From an uncultured Clostridia bacterium (lineage in GTDB: Bacteria > Bacillota > Clostridia > TANB77 > CAG-508), in contig CALXKK010000014.1 of assembly GCA_944388935.1 (NCBI GenBank), forward strand, positions 1 through 43,489: DNA of 43,489 bases. The letters run 5' to 3'. Within the stretch, counting starts at the first letter, position 1, and each line of letters begins with the position of its first letter. Under the pieces are notes generated by a model that did not search any database, had not been told where the DNA came from, and saw only the letters and a list, made by a program, of their open reading frames with translations. Below are positions 16,799-25,149 of the stretch, one piece after another. A program made the position numbers and the translations under genes.

Positions 16799-18142
16799 TT
16801 AAATTCCAAATTCTTTTTCTATAAATGATGTGTCATATTTGTTCTTTATGAATTTTTCGTTATTTAAGATTTTTAAGATAAAGTCTATGTTGGTATCTAT
16901 TCCAGAAATTACGAATTCTGATAATGCACTTTTCATTTTTGCTATAGATTCATTTCTATCTTTTCCATGAACAATAACTTTTGCTATCATAGAATCATAA
17001 TTTTGTGGAACTCTATATCCTGCATATACTGCAGTGTCAACTCTTACACCATTTCCTCCTGGAAGATGTAATTCTTCTATAAGTCCTGGACATGGCATAA
17101 AGTTTTTATCTGGATTTTCTGCATTTATTCTAGCTTCTAAACTATGTCCTGTAAATGTAATATCTTTTTGTTTATATTTCATTTTTTCTCCAGATGCTAT
17201 ACGAATTTGTTCTTTTATTAAATCTAATCCTGTTACCATCTCTGTTATAGGATGCTCTACTTGAATTCTTGTATTCATTTCCATAAAGTAGAAATCTTTG
17301 TTTTTGTCTACTAAAAATTCTATTGTTCCAACATTTGTGTATCCAACTTCTTTAACAGCTTTAACAGCAACAGCTCCCATCTTTTCTCTTAATTTACTAT
17401 CTATTATTCCAGATGGAGTTTCTTCTAGCATTTTTTGATTTCTTCTTTGTACTGTACAATCTCTTTCTCCTAAATGTACTGCATTTCCGTGTTCATCTGC
17501 CATTACTTGTATTTCTACATGTCTTGGATTTTCTATGAATTTCTCGATATAAATGCTGTCATCATTAAAAGAAATAGATGCTTCTTGTTTTACAATCTCG
17601 TATGCTTTTTTTAGTTCGTCTTCATTATATGCAACTCTGATTCCTTTTCCTCCGCCACCGGCAGATGCTTTTAGCATTACTGGATATCCTATTTCGTTAG
17701 AAATATTTATTGCTTCTTGAAGTGTATATATTAATCCATCAGATCCTGGTACAACAGGTACTCCTGCATTTTTCATAGTTTCTTTCGCTTTTGATTTGTT
17801 TCCCATAAGTTCTATAATCTCTGGTCTAGGTCCTATGAATTTTAAACCTATTTCATCACACATTTTTGCGAAACTACTATTTTCTGATAAGAATCCAAAA
17901 CCTGGATGAATACTGTCAGCTCCAGTTAAGCAAGCTGCTTCTATTATTGCTTTAACATTTAAATAACTTTTTTTAGATGGTGCAGGTCCAATGCATACTG
18001 CTTCGTCTGCAAGTTTAGTATGTAAAGCTGTTTTGTCTGCTTCTGAATATACTGCAACTGTTTTTATTCCCATCTCTCTACAAGCTCTTATTATTCTAAC
18101 AGCTATTTCTCCTCTGTTTGCAATTAATATTTTCTTTAACAT
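16799..18142 (-). CDS. accC: Acetyl-CoA carboxylase biotin carboxylase subunit
   Basis: 447 residues, full length. Starts MLKKILIANRGEIAVRIIRA; the ATP-grasp glycine-rich loop is KASAGGGGKGIR, and the bicarbonate/catalytic segment FYFMEMNTRIQVEHP is present. It carboxylates the biotin on AccB using ATP and bicarbonate. It is the last gene of the fab operon, 49 bases after fabZ, and is followed by a terminator, so accD and accA (carboxyltransferase) are not in this operon. A weakly placed AAAGGA lies 12 bases before the ATG. Confidence 0.97.
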   Translation of the reverse strand: MLKKILIANRGEIAVRIIRACREMGIKTVAVYSEADKTALHTKLADEAVCIGPAPSKKSYLNVKAIIEAACLTGADSIHPGFGFLSENSSFAKMCDEIGLKFIGPRPEIIELMGNKSKAKETMKNAGVPVVPGSDGLIYTLQEAINISNEIGYPVMLKASAGGGGKGIRVAYNEDELKKAYEIVKQEASISFNDDSIYIEKFIENPRHVEIQVMADEHGNAVHLGERDCTVQRRNQKMLEETPSGIIDSKLREKMGAVAVKAVKEVGYTNVGTIEFLVDKNKDFYFMEMNTRIQVEHPITEMVTGLDLIKEQIRIASGEKMKYKQKDITFTGHSLEARINAENPDKNFMPCPGLIEELHLPGGNGVRVDTAVYAGYRVPQNYDSMIAKVIVHGKDRNESIAKMKSALSEFVISGIDTNIDFILKILNNEKFIKNKYDTSFIEKEFGI

Positions 18143-18191
18143 AACAAATTCAATTCCTTTCTTGCTTCGCTTAGAATAATTAATAATATAA

Positions 18192-18623
18192 TTACTTATT
18201 GTCTACTATTGCAAATGTAAGCTCACCTTTTACAGCTACTTCTCCATCTACTGTAGCTATTGCTTCTCCAACTCCTATTGGACCTTTTCTTTTGATTATT
18301 TTAACTTCTAGTTTTAATACATCTCCTGGTATTACTTGTCTTTTAAATCTTAGTTTATCTACACCAGCAAAAAGTGCATTTTTACCTTTGTTCTCTGGCA
18401 TAGAAAGAATAGCAACTGCACCTGTTTGTGCTAGTGCTTCTATTGTTAATACTCCTGGCATTATTGGATTTCCAGGAAAATGTCCTTGGAAATGTGGTTC
18501 GTTTATATTTACATTTTTGTATGCTGTACAGCTTTCCCCTGGAACATATTCTTCTACTCTATCTATCATTAAAAATGGTGGTCTTTGTGGAATTATATCC
18601 ATAATTTCATTAATATTTAACAT
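18192..18623 (-). CDS. fabZ: 3-hydroxyacyl-ACP dehydratase FabZ
   Basis: 143 residues, the normal FabZ length. The hot-dog fold active site is in [15 protein letters not shown] with catalytic H48, and the paired acid is E62 in TIEALAQTG. It dehydrates beta-hydroxyacyl-ACP to enoyl-ACP. AAAGGAG precedes the ATG. It lies between accB and accC, the usual order in Clostridia. Confidence 0.97.
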   Translation of the reverse strand: MLNINEIMDIIPQRPPFLMIDRVEEYVPGESCTAYKNVNINEPHFQGHFPGNPIMPGVLTIEALAQTGAVAILSMPENKGKNALFAGVDKLRFKRQVIPGDVLKLEVKIIKRKGPIGVGEAIATVDGEVAVKGELTFAIVDNK

Positions 18624-18635
18624 GATTTTTCTCCT

Positions 18636-19085
18636 TTATTTTATTTTAAATAGTGTTGTTCCATATTCTACCATATCTTCGTTCTTAACGCATATTTCTA
18701 CTATTTCTCCGTCAAATTCTGATTCTATTTCGTTCATTAACTTCATAGCTTCTATTACGCAAAGTACGTCTCCTTTTTTTACCTTATCACCAACTTTAAC
18801 ATATGGCTCATCTTTTGGTGATGGAGCGCTATAGAATGTTCCAACCATTGGTGATTTTACTTCTTTATAATTTTCTGTTGCTACTACTGCTTTTTCTTCT
18901 TTTTTGTTTTCTGCAGGTAATGTAGTTTCTTTTACAGCTGGCATAGCTGGTCCTACAGCTTCTATTATTTTTGCTTCATTCTTTTTCATTTTTATTTTTG
19001 TTCCGTCTGGAAATTCTATATCTAAACTATCTACTTTAGAATTTCCCATATCATCTAATAATCTTTTTATATCACTATATTCCAT
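18636..19085 (-). CDS. accB: Biotin carboxyl carrier protein AccB
   Basis: 149 residues from the ATG at 19085. The longer frame begins at an ATG that lies before the AAAGGAAAG Shine-Dalgarno, so the shorter start is preferred. The C-terminal biotinyl domain has the EAMKLMN motif with K115 as the biotin-accepting lysine. Residues 45-75 are the Ala/Pro/Lys-rich linker. It carries carboxyl groups between AccC and the carboxyltransferase; its ligase, birA, lies at about 27.7 kb in this window. Confidence 0.95.
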   Translation of the reverse strand: MEYSDIKRLLDDMGNSKVDSLDIEFPDGTKIKMKKNEAKIIEAVGPAMPAVKETTLPAENKKEEKAVVATENYKEVKSPMVGTFYSAPSPKDEPYVKVGDKVKKGDVLCVIEAMKLMNEIESEFDGEIVEICVKNEDMVEYGTTLFKIK

Positions 19086-19152
19086 TTTTATATCTTTCCT
19101 TTCTTGCATTTTATTCTTCTATATTTGCAAAAGTCTTGATGTATAAAAAATT

Positions 19153-20394
19153 CTATTCCTCATATTTTTTAAATATTATTGAAGCATTGTGTCCACCAAA
19201 TCCTAATGAATTTGACATAGCACATTTTACTTCCATATTTCTTCCTTCGTTTGGAACAATATCAAGGTCACATTCTGGGTCCGGTACCTTGTAATTTATT
19301 GTTGCTGGTACATATCCATCTTCTATTGCTTTAACACATACGATAGCTTCAACTCCTCCAGCTGCTCCTAACATATGTCCTGTATTACTTTTTGTTGAAC
19401 TTACTAATACTTTTTTGCTTGCTTCTTCACCTAAAGCTTTTTTAATTGCCATAGTTTCTCCAGAATCATTTAAATGTGTTGATGTACCGTGTGCATTTAT
19501 ATATGTAATATCTTCTGGCTTTAATTTTGCATCTTCAATTGCAGATACCATAGCTCTTGCTGCACCTTCTCCATCTGGTGATGGTGATGTGATGTGATAT
19601 GCATCTGATGATGCTCCATATCCTACTATTTCTGCATATATATGTGCTCCTCTTTTTTTAGCATGTTCTAATTCTTCTAGAACTACAACTGCTGCACCTT
19701 CTCCCATAACAAATCCGTTTCGCTCGGCGTCGAAAGGTATACTTGCTCTGTTTTTATCTGTAGCATGTGATAAAGCTTTTATGTTTTGGAATCCTGCAAT
19801 ACCTGTTTTTGTAATAGGTGCTTCTGTTCCTCCTGCTAACACTGCATCTTGGTAACCATGTTTAATCATTCTATAGCTTTCTCCGATTGAATGTGTTCCT
19901 GTTGCACAAGCAGTTACCATTGCAACTGATTCTCCTTTTAATCCTAAATCTATTGATACATTTCCAGCTGCCATATTTGGTATTCCCATTGGAATAAACA
20001 TTGGAGATACTCTATCTGGTCCCTTTACAGCACAAGCAACAATATCTTTTTCCATTGTTTCTAGTCCACCAATTCCAGAACCTATAACAGTACCTACTCT
20101 ATTCATATCTGTATTTTCTGCTGTGATTCCGCTATCTTTTAAAGCTTCTCTTGAAGCAACAACAGCATATTTTGTATATAAATCCATTCTTCTAGATGTT
20201 CTTCTGTCAAAATAATCTTCTGGATTAAATCCTTTAACTTCTGCTGCTAATTTTACTTTTAAATCGCTAGTATCAACTCTTGTAATTTCGTCAATACCGC
20301 ATTTTCCAGCTTTAATTCCTTCCCAAAATTCTTTTGCTGTGTTTCCTAATGGTGTAATTGCTCCTATACCTGTAACAACAACTCTTCTTTCCAT
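19153..20394 (-). CDS. fabF: 3-oxoacyl-ACP synthase II FabF
   Basis: 413 residues. The condensing-enzyme triad is C163 (TACATGTHS), H302 (NAHGTSTHLND) and H340 (NTGHMLGAAGG). It elongates acyl-ACP with malonyl-ACP. The ATG lies 2 bases after the fabG stop, so the genes are coupled. The sequence shows no missing key residue. Confidence 0.97.
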   Translation of the reverse strand: MERRVVVTGIGAITPLGNTAKEFWEGIKAGKCGIDEITRVDTSDLKVKLAAEVKGFNPEDYFDRRTSRRMDLYTKYAVVASREALKDSGITAENTDMNRVGTVIGSGIGGLETMEKDIVACAVKGPDRVSPMFIPMGIPNMAAGNVSIDLGLKGESVAMVTACATGTHSIGESYRMIKHGYQDAVLAGGTEAPITKTGIAGFQNIKALSHATDKNRASIPFDAERNGFVMGEGAAVVVLEELEHAKKRGAHIYAEIVGYGASSDAYHITSPSPDGEGAARAMVSAIEDAKLKPEDITYINAHGTSTHLNDSGETMAIKKALGEEASKKVLVSSTKSNTGHMLGAAGGVEAIVCVKAIEDGYVPATINYKVPDPECDLDIVPNEGRNMEVKCAMSNSLGFGGHNASIIFKKYEE

Positions 20395-20396
20395 TT

Positions 20397-21131
20397 TTAA
20401 ATCATACCCCCATCTATGTTTAATGTTTGACCTGTAATATATGTATTTTCTTCTCCACCTAAGAAGTATACTGCATTTGCTATTTCTTCTGCAGTTCCCA
20501 TTCTTTTTAATGGAATTTGTGCATTTATATTTTCTTTTACTTTATCACTTAATACTGATGTCATATCTGTAGCAATAAATCCAGGCGCTACACAATTTGC
20601 TAATATATTTCTTGATGCTAGTTCTTTTGCAACACTTTTTGTGAATCCTATAATTCCTGCTTTTGATGCTGCATAGTTTGATTGTCCTGCATTCCCTACT
20701 ACTCCAACAACTGAAGAAATACTTACTATTCTTCCTTCTCTTTTTTTCATCATATATGGTGTTACTAATTTTGTCATATTAAAAGTACCTTTTAAGTTTA
20801 TAGAAATTACCTTGTCAAAATCTTCTTCTTTCATTCTCATTAGTAAATTATCCCTTGTAACTCCTGCGTTATTTACTAATGTATCGATTCTTCCAAATTT
20901 TTCAATTGCTGCTTTTACCATATTTTCGCATTGTTCGAAATTGCTTACATCTGCTTTTTCTAATAATACTTCTACATTGTATTCTTTAAATTCATTTTGT
21001 ATTTCCTCTAAGTTTGTGTTGTCAGAAACATAATTTAAAACTAAATCATATCCGTTTTTTGCAAATTTCTCTGCTATTGCCTTTCCAATTCCTCTGGCTC
21101 CACCTGTAATTAAAGCTACTCTTCTTTCCAT
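20397..21131 (-). CDS. fabG: 3-oxoacyl-ACP reductase FabG
   Basis: 244 residues, a classical short-chain dehydrogenase. It shows the NADP-binding GGARGIG (10-16), NNAGVTRDNLL, the catalytic Ser in SISSVVG, and YAASKAG with the catalytic Tyr and Lys. It reduces 3-oxoacyl-ACP. It lies 65 bases after fabD and just before fabF. Confidence 0.97.
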   Translation of the reverse strand: MERRVALITGGARGIGKAIAEKFAKNGYDLVLNYVSDNTNLEEIQNEFKEYNVEVLLEKADVSNFEQCENMVKAAIEKFGRIDTLVNNAGVTRDNLLMRMKEEDFDKVISINLKGTFNMTKLVTPYMMKKREGRIVSISSVVGVVGNAGQSNYAASKAGIIGFTKSVAKELASRNILANCVAPGFIATDMTSVLSDKVKENINAQIPLKRMGTAEEIANAVYFLGGEENTYITGQTLNIDGGMI

Positions 21132-21196
21132 TTTTTTCTCTCCTTTATCCTAATTTATCTTGGACTGCAATCGTCCTTTAAAAAATGTATAATAAA

Positions 21197-22135
21197 TTAT
21201 TTTAATGTTGACAAAAAGTTATCTAAAGACTCTACGCTATTAATATTTACTACATTTGCACCTTTTATTTCTTTTCTTACAAAACCAGTTAGAGCTCTTC
21301 CTGGTCCAATTTCTACAAATGTATCTATTCCATTATCTTGCATTGTCTTTATTGCTTTATCAAACCTTACTGAACTTACTATATGTCTAGATAGTATATC
21401 TACCATATCATCATTTTCATTATAGAATGTTCCATCCAAATTCTTTATTACCTTTGCTTTTGGATTTTCTTTATTAAATTTTACTTCTTTTAATTTCTCT
21501 GTGTATAAATCTTTTGCTTTGTTTAATTTTATAGTATGGAAAGGTCCTCCAGTTTGTAATTTTAATGCTCTTTTAGCTCCCTTTTCTTTTAGTTCTTCCA
21601 TTGCAATATTGATTGCTTCTTCATCACCAGATATTACTGTTTGATCAGAATAATTGTAATTTGCAGGTGCTATGAACATTCCTTTTTTTGCAATTTCGGC
21701 ACATACATCTTCTATAATTTTACTGTCCAATCCTATTATTGCTGCCATACTATAATTTCCAGGTTCTACTTCGTTTCCCATTAAATATCCACGATGTTTT
21801 AATAATTTTATTCCATCTTCGAAACTTAAATATCCTCCACTTATTAATGCTGGATATTCTCCCAAGCTTAAACCTACTGTTATTTCTGGTTTCACATTAT
21901 TTTCTTCTAATACTTTTAAAATTCCTAAACTCATTGTGGCTATTGCAAGTTGTGTATTTTCTGTTTTACTTAGTTCTTCCATTGTTGAATTAAATGTTAT
22001 TTCTGCTATATCTTTTTCAGAAATCTCTGAAGCTTTTTTGTATACTTCTTTTATTTCATCATATTTGTCGTATAAATCTTTCCCCATTCCAACAGTTTGT
22101 GCTCCTTGACCTGGAAACATAAATGCTATTTTCAT
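21197..22135 (-). CDS. fabD: Malonyl-CoA:ACP transacylase FabD
   Basis: 312 residues. N-terminal FMFPGQGAQ, the nucleophile Ser in GLSLGEY (S90), and the catalytic His in GGPFHT are present. It loads malonyl groups onto ACP. It begins 14 bases after fabH; in many Clostridia acpP and fabK lie at this point, and here neither does. Confidence 0.96.
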   Translation of the reverse strand: MKIAFMFPGQGAQTVGMGKDLYDKYDEIKEVYKKASEISEKDIAEITFNSTMEELSKTENTQLAIATMSLGILKVLEENNVKPEITVGLSLGEYPALISGGYLSFEDGIKLLKHRGYLMGNEVEPGNYSMAAIIGLDSKIIEDVCAEIAKKGMFIAPANYNYSDQTVISGDEEAINIAMEELKEKGAKRALKLQTGGPFHTIKLNKAKDLYTEKLKEVKFNKENPKAKVIKNLDGTFYNENDDMVDILSRHIVSSVRFDKAIKTMQDNGIDTFVEIGPGRALTGFVRKEIKGANVVNINSVESLDNFLSTLK

Positions 22136-22149
22136 CGTTATCTCCCTTC

Positions 22150-23061
22150 TTATATTTCTAATATTATACTTCCTGTATTTAATCCTCCACCATATCCTAT
22201 TAAAATAACTTTATCACCACTTTCTAGTTTATGGCTTTTTAGCATTTCATCCATTGCTATTGGAATACTTGCGCAAAATGTGTTTCCAATATCTTCTACA
22301 TTTGAATACATTCTATCATTTGGAAACTTTAACTTTTTTGCCATTGATAATAAAATCTTTTTGTTAGATTGATGTGGTATGATATATTTTATTTCGTTTA
22401 TATCTGTATTATTTTTTTCTAATAAATGCTTTATATTTTTAACAGTATCTGTTACTGCATATTTATATACTTCTATTCCATCCATATATATCTTTGAAGT
22501 ATTCGTTAGTATTTCTCCTTTTTGGCCTTTACTTTCTATATATGAATTATATAATTTTTCTTCTTCACATTTTTGTATTACTATAGCTCCTGCACCATCT
22601 GAAAGTAATATTTCTGTATTTATGTCATTTTTATCTATAAAACTTGATAATTTCTCTGCTCCTATTACTAACGCAGTTCTTACTCTATTGCTATCAATAT
22701 ATAATTTTGCAATATCAAGTGCATTTATAAAACCTGCACATCCTGCTAGTATATCCATGCACATACAATCTTTAATATCAAAATATTTCTGCACTTCGTA
22801 TGATATACTTGGCATTTGGCTTTTCTCCGATGTTGAAGCTACTATTATTAAATCTATTTTATCTTGTATATTTTTTAGTACTTCTTCTGAAGCTTTTATT
22901 GCTAACTCTTCTATTGCTTCCTTTGCATAAAATCTTTGCTTTATACCTGTTCTTTTTAAAATGTAATTTTCTTCTACTTGATATTTTTTCTCAAGCTCTT
23001 CATTTGTTATTTTTATGTTTGGAATATATCTTCCACTTGAAATTATTTTTATATTGCTCAT
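22150..23061 (-). CDS. fabH: 3-oxoacyl-ACP synthase III FabH
   Basis: 303 residues, somewhat short for FabH (about 320). The catalytic triad is intact: C108 (LAGCAGF), H230 (IIPHQSN) and N260 (GNTFCASIP). GNTFCAS differs from the usual GNTSAAS. It starts chains by condensing acetyl-CoA with malonyl-ACP. GGGAGAAG precedes the ATG. It is the first gene of the operon, with a candidate operator upstream. No acpP or regulator gene of the FabT type stands between it and its promoter. Confidence 0.94.
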   Translation of the reverse strand: MSNIKIISSGRYIPNIKITNEELEKKYQVEENYILKRTGIKQRFYAKEAIEELAIKASEEVLKNIQDKIDLIIVASTSEKSQMPSISYEVQKYFDIKDCMCMDILAGCAGFINALDIAKLYIDSNRVRTALVIGAEKLSSFIDKNDINTEILLSDGAGAIVIQKCEEEKLYNSYIESKGQKGEILTNTSKIYMDGIEVYKYAVTDTVKNIKHLLEKNNTDINEIKYIIPHQSNKKILLSMAKKLKFPNDRMYSNVEDIGNTFCASIPIAMDEMLKSHKLESGDKVILIGYGGGLNTGSIILEI

Positions 23062-23126
23062 AAATCTTCTCCCATATAAATTCCTATAATATTTTATAGT
23101 TTTTTTAGTTTATTTTTAATTAGTCC

Positions 23127-23179
23127 GACCGGTCAGGTTTTGAGCTTATATATTTAATACTTTATATAATTGACTGCAA
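23127..23179 (-). promoter_or_regulatory. fabH promoter with GACCGGTC operator-like palindrome
   Basis: TTGCAG (23179-23174), a 17-base spacer and TAAATA (23156-23151) would start transcription near 23144. The palindrome GACCGGTC (23127-23134, with flanking partial symmetry) is centred about 13 bases further down, where a repressor would block transcription. Its GC content stands out against AT-rich surroundings. The motif looks like a TetR-family operator, but the protein is not identified. Confidence 0.5.
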
Positions 23180-23226
23180 CTCCAATGTTATCAATCAAAT
23201 TAAATTTAGTCTATTTCTTTTAACAG

Positions 23227-23264
23227 ACCTCCTATATTTTATCATATTTTTGCAATTCTTACAA
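23227..23264 (-). promoter_or_regulatory. Second promoter-like site with an orphan Shine-Dalgarno
   Basis: TTGTAA (23264-23259), a 17-base spacer and TAAAAT (23241-23236) are followed at once by a perfect AGGAGGT (23233-23227). No start codon with an open frame follows within reach. It could be a distal fabH promoter, or the front end of a lost small gene (the position where Firmicutes often have a regulator). Confidence 0.4.
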
Positions 23265-23287
23265 TATTTGCTGTTTAAACGCAAGCG

Positions 23288-23311
23288 GAGGGGCGGATAA
23301 ATCCGTCCCTC
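23288..23311. repeat. GGGACGG-type palindrome in the first high-GC island
   Basis: Arms at 23288-23298 and 23301-23311 match as an inverted repeat over 11 bases with one mismatch. They carry GGGGCGG on one side and CCGTCCC on the other. The same CCGTCCCT core occurs in the repeats at 29104-29139 and 39967-40000. The remaining part of the 300-base gap 23062-23362 holds the fabH promoter region described separately, and 23315-23362 has further short hairpins (GCAAC/GTTGC). Confidence 0.5.
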
Positions 23312-23362
23312 ACACTTGTAGCGCTTTAGCAACGCTATTGATTAGGCAACCGCCTGTTGCTT

Positions 23363-23959
23363 CTACGACTGGTTCGAATTACCAAAGACGTCAGACTGCA
23401 TCTTCTCGAGATAGGCCATGAGCTCGCTCACAGCGACTTCACTATCTCCCAAGTGTATCGTCTCGACACTAGAGTCGTGACATAGCGTCTTGAGCTCTTC
23501 GCCTGTCTGAATGAGACTTCCTAGGAGTTGCTTCATTTTTTGCTCATCCCAGTACTCTTGCGGGGCTAGTCTCATTTTAGTATTTCGCACCTTGTATTTA
23601 AAGATAGTGACGAAATCTCTAGGGCCATTGCCATACCATATGGCAGTCATCTGACGCAAGGTTTTATCCAAGCGTCCAAAAGCATTTATGGTCCCGAAGT
23701 CAGGTGCTTTGAGACGAATCTCGATGTAAAACTTATCCGCATCTAGAAGCTTCTCCAGAAACTTCTTCGGTACTTCCGAATCGTTTAATCTGATGTTCAG
23801 AAGGTTGTATGAAGGAGTAGGATCCTTCAAATCATCGATGATGACATCACACGTCATGCTATCGCCATCCATCCCCACAAAGGAAACGTCGAGGCGAACG
23901 CGAGTATAATCATCATCCATCTGGATACCGTTGACAAAGACATTAAATCTGCTAGACAT
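23363..23959 (-). CDS. Unrecognised 198-residue soluble protein in a high-GC island
   Basis: 198 residues from the ATG at 23959; AAAGG lies 7 bases before it, so the earlier in-frame ATG is less likely. There are no membrane helices, signal peptide or cysteine cluster. The N-terminal part alternates beta-like segments (RFNVFVNGIQMDDDYTRVRL) and the C-terminus is helical and acidic (ALMAYLEKM-like heptads). I recognise no family. The codon use is unlike its neighbours, with many GC-ending codons; line 23401-23460 has 31 of 60 G+C, while 23041-23100 has 11. It is probably acquired, and is expressed from its own promoter at 24058-24086. Confidence 0.6.
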   Translation of the reverse strand: MSSRFNVFVNGIQMDDDYTRVRLDVSFVGMDGDSMTCDVIIDDLKDPTPSYNLLNIRLNDSEVPKKFLEKLLDADKFYIEIRLKAPDFGTINAFGRLDKTLRQMTAIWYGNGPRDFVTIFKYKVRNTKMRLAPQEYWDEQKMKQLLGSLIQTGEELKTLCHDSSVETIHLGDSEVAVSELMAYLEKMQSDVFGNSNQS

Positions 23960-23997
23960 TTTATTACCTTTCATTTAGTTGTACACAGTCTTCTGCA

Positions 23998-24048
23998 ACA
24001 GACGAAAAAAATTATTCCCTTCTTTGATTGCCTAATAAATACGTCTGT
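23998..24048 (-). other. Leader hairpin of the island gene
   Basis: Seven-base arms ACAGACG (23998-24004) and CGTCTGT (24042-24048) are perfectly complementary and close a 37-base loop in the 5' leader, about 90 bases from the start site to the ATG. GTACAC is also repeated at 23981 and 24047. A structured, regulated leader is possible. Confidence 0.4.
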
Positions 24049-24057
24049 ACACCTTAT

Positions 24058-24086
24058 ATTATACCATATTTACATAATTTATTCAA
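24058..24086 (-). promoter_or_regulatory. Promoter of the 198-residue island gene
   Basis: TTGAAT (24086-24081), a 17-base spacer and TATAAT (24063-24058) on the minus strand. The spacer contains ATTATGTAAA, which also occurs at the same place in the promoter of the second island (36289-36317). Confidence 0.65.
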
Positions 24087-24096
24087 ATTATATTAT

Positions 24097-24125
24097 TTGC
24101 TGTCTCTTATAATTTCTGGTATAAT
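24097..24125 (+). promoter_or_regulatory. Promoter of the radical SAM gene, apparently leaderless
   Basis: TTGCTG (24097-24102), a 17-base spacer and TATAAT (24120-24125) on the plus strand. The expected start site at about 24132 is only 3 bases before the ATG at 24135, and no Shine-Dalgarno is present. It is divergent from the island promoter, 11 bases away. Confidence 0.6.
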
Positions 24126-24134
24126 TTATGTATT

Positions 24135-25049
24135 ATGGAAAGTAAAGAAAGATATAATCATTTAAATACATATTATAAAAATAAATTTGGCGAAAGGACA
24201 TTAAAAATCTGCATTGATGCTGGTTTTACATGTCCTAATCGTGATGGAACTTTAAGTCATAATGGTTGTATATTCTGCAGTGAAAAAGGCTCTGGAGAAT
24301 TAATAAAATTCTCTAATTTGAATATAACTAAACAAGTACAAAGTTTTTTTAATAGTTATAGAGGAAAACGTGCTAATAAATTTATCGCTTACTTTCAGAA
24401 CTTTACAAATACATATGATTCCGTTCCAAATTTAAAAGCAAAATATGATGCAGCTTTAATTGATGATAGAATTGTTGGTTTGTCTGTTGCAACAAGACCT
24501 GATTGTATTACAGAAGAAATAGCGGATTTACTTGCTTCCTATTCTAATAAATATAATGTTTCTGTTGAACTTGGTTTGCAAACCTCCAATGACAAAATTG
24601 GAAATTTAATTAACCGTTGTTATTCCAGCACACAATTTACAAATGCTGTTAAAATTTTAAGAAAACATAATATCGAAGTAATTACTCATATGATGATTGG
24701 ACTTCCAACTGAAACTTTTGAAGATATAAAAAATACTGTGGAATTTGTAAATTCTCATGACATTCAAGGAATAAAAATTCATTCAACTTATGTTGTTAAA
24801 AATACTGTTTTGGCAGATATGTATCATAACAATAAATATGTTCCAATTACCTTGGATTATTATTTAGATAATTTAGCTTATGTGTTAACTCATTTAAGAC
24901 CAGATATTATAATTCATAGAATTTCTGGAGATGCACCAAAAGATTTGCTTGTAGCTCCAGACTGGAACTTGCATAAAAAGTGGGTATTAAATGGCTTTGA
25001 AAAATTATTAAAAGAGCAAGATTTGTGGCAAGGTAAATATTATAAATAA
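24135..25049 (+). CDS. TIGR01212-family radical SAM protein
   Basis: 304 residues. The iron-sulfur ligands are in GFTCPNRDG and NGCIFC (Cys, 13 bases apart in residue terms, then CxxC), the pattern of the TIGR01212 family (E. coli YhcC, B. subtilis YtqA). The N-terminus YNHLNTYYKNKFGERTLKI matches the family start, which supports the ATG at 24135. SVATRPDCI and ELGLQTSND are conserved core strands. The family's role is not settled. It is the second of only two plus-strand genes, with a terminator after it. Confidence 0.88.
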   Translation: MESKERYNHLNTYYKNKFGERTLKICIDAGFTCPNRDGTLSHNGCIFCSEKGSGELIKFSNLNITKQVQSFFNSYRGKRANKFIAYFQNFTNTYDSVPNLKAKYDAALIDDRIVGLSVATRPDCITEEIADLLASYSNKYNVSVELGLQTSNDKIGNLINRCYSSTQFTNAVKILRKHNIEVITHMMIGLPTETFEDIKNTVEFVNSHDIQGIKIHSTYVVKNTVLADMYHNNKYVPITLDYYLDNLAYVLTHLRPDIIIHRISGDAPKDLLVAPDWNLHKKWVLNGFEKLLKEQDLWQGKYYK

Positions 25050-25060
25050 AGAATTAAACA

Positions 25061-25098
25061 AAAGTTAGGCATTATATATATAAATGTCTAACTTTTTA
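25061..25098 (+). terminator. Terminator after the radical SAM gene
   Basis: Arms at 25061-25073 and 25083-25095 pair over 13 bases with one wobble, followed by a T-run on the plus strand. Confidence 0.8.
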
Positions 25099-25149
25099 TT
25101 GTTACATCTTATCTTTTTAAACAAAATACTAAATTTATCTAATTATCTA

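Noticed and set aside
23341..24036. ATTAGGCAA at 23341 and TTGCCTAAT at 24028 as terminal inverted repeats of the first island
   Set aside because: Only about nine bases match and the flanking sequence diverges at once; there is no transposase, so the match may be chance.
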